The position numbers and the translations under genes were made by a program. Shown piece after piece: positions 61,407 through 64,000 of a stretch of 64,000 nt of DNA. The stretch comes from JAJEFO01 sp022819605. GTDB taxonomy: Bacteria; Pseudomonadota; Alphaproteobacteria; Rhodobacterales; Rhodobacteraceae. The notes below the pieces were generated by a model. The model was not told the DNA's origin. It searched no databases and saw nothing but the letters and a program-made list of their open reading frames with translations. Position 1 is the stretch's first letter; every line of letters starts with the position of its first letter. The stretch is taken from the NCBI GenBank assembly GCA_965221545.1, contig OZ244901.1:434001-498000 (forward strand), read 5' to 3'.

Positions 61407-62582
61407 TCACTCGGGGATATCGACAAGTTTGCCACGCGGGATTTCACAGGCTTGATCGTACATCGGAAGTTCAACCAATTCACCGGTCAGGCGTGATCCG
61501 TCCTTGCAACGGACTTCGATTGATGTTCCAGGGCCGTGGTCGGTGCTGTCCATTAACGCGATCCCGATCCCGTGCCCCATAAACGGTGAAATGGCACCTG
61601 CGGTGACCACACCCGCGGACGATCCGTTTACATAAACCGCGCCAGATATCATTGGTTCACCGTCGGGGCATTTGATCCCGTGCAAACGCCTTCCCTTGTC
61701 CGCCGCTTCCAGTGCAGCCTTGCCAATGAAATCGGCTTTGTCAGCATCGACGAACCTGCCCAAACCGGCCGCATATGGCGTTGTTGTTTCGTTGAAGTCT
61801 GACCCGGCGTTGAGAATTCCGGCTTCGATCCTGCGGATGTTCATGGCATCCAGACCTAAGATCTCCATTCCGAATTCTGCGCCAGCCTTTTGCAGATGCG
61901 CCCAAAGTGCTTCGGGGTCGTGATGCGGTTCTGTATAGAACTCCCACCCCAACTCATTGGTATATCCCGTGCGCGTTACAACAACGTCTTGACCACCCAA
62001 ATTTACCTGGGTGCAGGCAAAGTAGGTGAATTTTTCTGGCAGGCCCCCAGCGGCAGCTTCCAATATCTTCAGGGAATTTGGTCCCTGAACCTGGCTGACA
62101 AAGACATCAGGATCTGTGATGGACACATCCATCCCAGTAGCATGCGCCCGTGCCCAACCAAAAAAATCACCGTCTGCTTGCGCGTACCAAAACCGATCCT
62201 CTGCCAATCGCAGCAAGATACCATCCACCAATAGCCCGCCGTCTTCATAGCAGGCGAGGCCATAGCGGCAGCGCCCCGTTTTCACTTTGGTAATATCTTT
62301 GGTGAAAAGTTTGTCTAACAGTGCCTCCGCATCAGGTCCGCTGAATTCCAGCACATATTCACCGGTATGCAGTACTGCCGCCTGCCGGCGCAGCCGCCAA
62401 TACCCTTCCTCAATTGTTTGATCATCAAAGCAAACGGCCATCAGCCGGCGATTGTAGACGCAGTAGTGCGCACCCTTTGGCCGCTCGTGTTCGTGATAGG
62501 GATGGCGTGTAATGGAATAGTCCCATCCAGCCCCGGGTATGTCCTTAATGACACTGCGAGTTTTCCCGTCGCTCGATCGCAT
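61407..62582 (-). CDS. GcvT-fold aminomethyltransferase / folate-dependent demethylase family protein
   Basis: A 391-residue protein of the GcvT/DmdA/LigM fold: YCVYNRRLMAVCFD, TGEYVLEFSGPDAEALLDKLFTKDITKV, VFVSQVQGPNSLKIL, VVTRTGYTNELGWEFYTEPHHDPEALW, LDAMNIRRIEAGILNAGSDF and GKLVDIPE. Members transfer a methyl or methylene unit from a substrate to tetrahydrofolate (glycine cleavage, DMSP or O-methyl demethylation). ATG 62582 has GGGAGACG upstream; the longer frame to 62693 is not conserved. GC content is visibly lower than its neighbours, which suggests acquisition from elsewhere. The substrate is unknown. Confidence 0.82.
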   Translation of the reverse strand: MRSSDGKTRSVIKDIPGAGWDYSITRHPYHEHERPKGAHYCVYNRRLMAVCFDDQTIEEGYWRLRRQAAVLHTGEYVLEFSGPDAEALLDKLFTKDITKVKTGRCRYGLACYEDGGLLVDGILLRLAEDRFWYAQADGDFFGWARAHATGMDVSITDPDVFVSQVQGPNSLKILEAAAGGLPEKFTYFACTQVNLGGQDVVVTRTGYTNELGWEFYTEPHHDPEALWAHLQKAGAEFGMEILGLDAMNIRRIEAGILNAGSDFNETTTPYAAGLGRFVDADKADFIGKAALEAADKGRRLHGIKCPDGEPMISGAVYVNGSSAGVVTAGAISPFMGHGIGIALMDSTDHGPGTSIEVRCKDGSRLTGELVELPMYDQACEIPRGKLVDIPE

Positions 62583-63039
62583 TTGACGTCTCCCTGCGTC
62601 TTTCTGGAGGCCGGTTGCGATCCTCAAGGACTTAGACACCCAATCAATAGCAAAGCCTGACCAGTTGAGCCGAGTTTTCAACCAGACCGACACTATGTTG
62701 CGAGCGGCTGCGAGGTCCAGAGCCTGGCGATCTCCTCGTCAACGCTGCGGATCAGGCGCCCGAGCTTCGGCGACATGTTCTCGTCGAAGACCGCGGCCAG
62801 GGTCGGCGCGAACGTGCACCGCTGGATGCAGTGGAAGTGGCCAAGGGAGAAAGGGTAAATAAATCCCTTTGGGGGGTTGAAGTCAGACAAGGATGATTCA
62901 GGGCGGGGAGCGGTCACCCAATTCCGTGACTGAAATCGCCCTCAAACAGTGTGATACTATTGGGCTGCAGCCCGGTCAGTAGCATTGCGTCGGCGCCGGT
63001 GAAACAACCGTCCAAATGAAATCGGCGCTAGACAAATTG
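62583..63039. other. Gene-poor stretch with a possible gene scrap
   Basis: About 457 nt between two minus-strand genes. A minus-strand frame (62693-62917) contains AAVFDENMSPKLGRLI, reminiscent of the start of DUF5615 PIN-like proteins, but it is only 74 codons and has no further match; I treat it as a scrap. Confidence 0.45.
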
Positions 63040-64000
63040 TCAGGGAGGGGCTGCTATTCCGAGCGGACTCAGCGCCCGGTGGTCGGTAGCCTTGCCCAAG
63101 CTTGCCAATGATGAGCCCCGTTGGCGCTCCCAAGAAAATCGGGGGTTTCCCAGGCGATCGACCAGGCCAAATCGCGGGCTATAGCCTCTGTCGACATCTT
63201 CAAAGGTATCCAATTGGAGGTGAAAATGTGCGCTTTCGTCGGCCCAATCCTGGCAGGTGTTTATTCGGTCCGCGATCCGCCGGGCGTCAAAACTACTTTG
63301 ACTCGGGTCGTCATGAGATAGCCGAATATTTACCACCAGATCCAACCCCTTCCCCAGCGCGTGGTCGGCGGAGCGATCCAGCACGGCAAGGTCTTCGTCG
63401 TAGCCAAGTTGCAGAACGACACCTTGCATTGCGTTGGATGTCGCGCAAGCTACAGCCTCATCGATTTGGTGGGCAAGAAATCCTGAGGTTACCGAGTGGG
63501 CAAATGCGCCCCGTCGATCAACGTTGTCGGCTGACGTGGTAATTTTGCCCAGCCATCTTGTTATTCCGTCAACAGCCGTGAAATTGGATACATCATCCAA
63601 ATTCCGAGTCACGATCTCCCAGGCCACAACCGCGTGTTTCCGTGCCACGACTGCTTGGATCAGGTCTCCGGTCGGTGGCTTAGTCGAGAACACGACCAAT
63701 TGGCCCATGAGTGAGATCCAGTCGTCCAGCCTTGCTGCTTGGATCGGGTCCAAAAAATCACTTGCCGGGACCCGAATGGTCGAAATTCCGTGCTGCAGCA
63801 AGCGCAACAAAGGATAATCGTTGCGCACTGCTTTTCGGCTGAATTCCTCCATTGGACCATTGTACGGTAGGACGCGCGGCGTGGCCCAGTCATGGCGCAA
63901 GTGCGGGATCAGGGTTGACGTGCCCGATTGAGTGTTGGGAAGGTCCACGACGCCTTCACCGTTCCATTCACTCCCACCGGTCCCCACGACTCGCAACCGG
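63040..64000 (-). CDS. Unknown protein, probable TIM-barrel fragment (5' end beyond window)
   Basis: At least 318 residues in an open frame that runs off the right edge, so the start is unseen. The sequence (TSTLIPHLRHDWATPRVLPYN, LRLLQHGISTIRVPASDFLD, VVARKHAVVAWEIVTRNLDD, MQGVVLQLGYDEDLAVLD, YSPRFGLVDRLGNPRFSW) has alternating strand/helix character and a closing GLVDRLGNPR resembling the end of some glycoside-hydrolase-like barrels. I do not recognise the family and assign no function. Its GC content is lower than the window average. Confidence 0.6.
   Translation of the reverse strand, partial: RLRVVGTGGSEWNGEGVVDLPNTQSGTSTLIPHLRHDWATPRVLPYNGPMEEFSRKAVRNDYPLLRLLQHGISTIRVPASDFLDPIQAARLDDWISLMGQLVVFSTKPPTGDLIQAVVARKHAVVAWEIVTRNLDDVSNFTAVDGITRWLGKITTSADNVDRRGAFAHSVTSGFLAHQIDEAVACATSNAMQGVVLQLGYDEDLAVLDRSADHALGKGLDLVVNIRLSHDDPSQSSFDARRIADRINTCQDWADESAHFHLQLDTFEDVDRGYSPRFGLVDRLGNPRFSWERQRGSSLASLGKATDHRALSPLGIAAPP

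Noticed and set aside
62693..62917. DUF5615-like toxin gene
   Set aside because: Only a short DENMSPKLGRLI-like match, 74 codons, with no antitoxin partner.

Overview
The window looks like chromosomal DNA of a high-GC alphaproteobacterium, probably a marine or Rhodobacteraceae-like heterotroph. The reasons are base composition, Rhodobacterales-type gene content (a TRAP transporter beside an hps/com sulfonate cluster, FCD-type GntR regulators, hyuAB with a CUT2 ABC transporter, non-pyrrolysine MttB, fused DMGDH/GcvT enzymes) and two GTTC-N7-GTTC motifs, the alphaproteobacterial form of the LexA box. No rRNA, tRNA or CRISPR array was seen. The window is a string of small catabolic operons, each with its own uptake system, separated by decayed mobile or pseudogenic DNA.

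Layout. 1-4179: divergent myo-inositol genes (iolC partial and iolD on -, an Idh/MocA dehydrogenase and an IolE-like dehydratase on +) around a perfect 16-bp LacI-type palindrome. 4410-7242: an exported MTA/SAH nucleosidase-like protein and an SLC13-type permease. 7442-10014: mobile-element-type genes (DUF6915, DUF6878, ArdC) with tandem SOS boxes. 10134-11126: aldose 1-epimerase. 11452-22804: an amino-acid-like catabolic locus (DapA-family lyase, a decayed uronate-dehydrogenase-like pseudogene, aspartate dehydrogenase, MLE-subgroup enolase, TPP enzyme; then divergently MmgE/PrpD, family-3 ABC transporter, D-amino-acid-dehydrogenase-like flavoprotein, GntR). 23291-24298: a secreted HNH nuclease with two near-identical Excalibur repeats. 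24426-28034: PutA.

28507-38125: a hydantoinase/oxoprolinase locus (ABC binding protein, hyuA, hyuB, ABC ATPase and permease on -; GntR, M24 peptidase and GAF protein on +). 38362-39234: a dead tyrosine recombinase that has lost three catalytic residues. 39235-45409: a second CUT2 ABC system with an SDR, interrupted by about 1.3 kb and 1 kb without recognisable genes. 45484-46163: an IS110-family remnant. 46164-50092: an MttB homologue coupled to a DMGDH/SARDH-like enzyme. 50330-61082: an IclR regulator facing a GMC oxidoreductase-TerC-TRAP operon, which converges on an hpsO-hpsN-hpsP-comD-comE operon for 2,3-dihydroxypropane-1-sulfonate (DHPS) breakdown. 61407-64000: a GcvT-fold methyltransferase-like gene of lower GC and a partial unknown gene running off the window.

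How the genes work together (mostly inference from family knowledge). The TRAP system would import DHPS, HpsO/HpsP would interconvert its enantiomers, HpsN would oxidise it to sulfolactate, and ComDE would decarboxylate sulfopyruvate to sulfoacetaldehyde; the sulfolactate dehydrogenase and the final desulfonating enzyme are not in the window. The two loci hardest to assign to a known pathway are the AspDH/MmgE-PrpD/MLE/TPP/DadA-like locus (11.4-22.8 kb) and the MttB-DMGDH pair, which has no corrinoid protein nearby.
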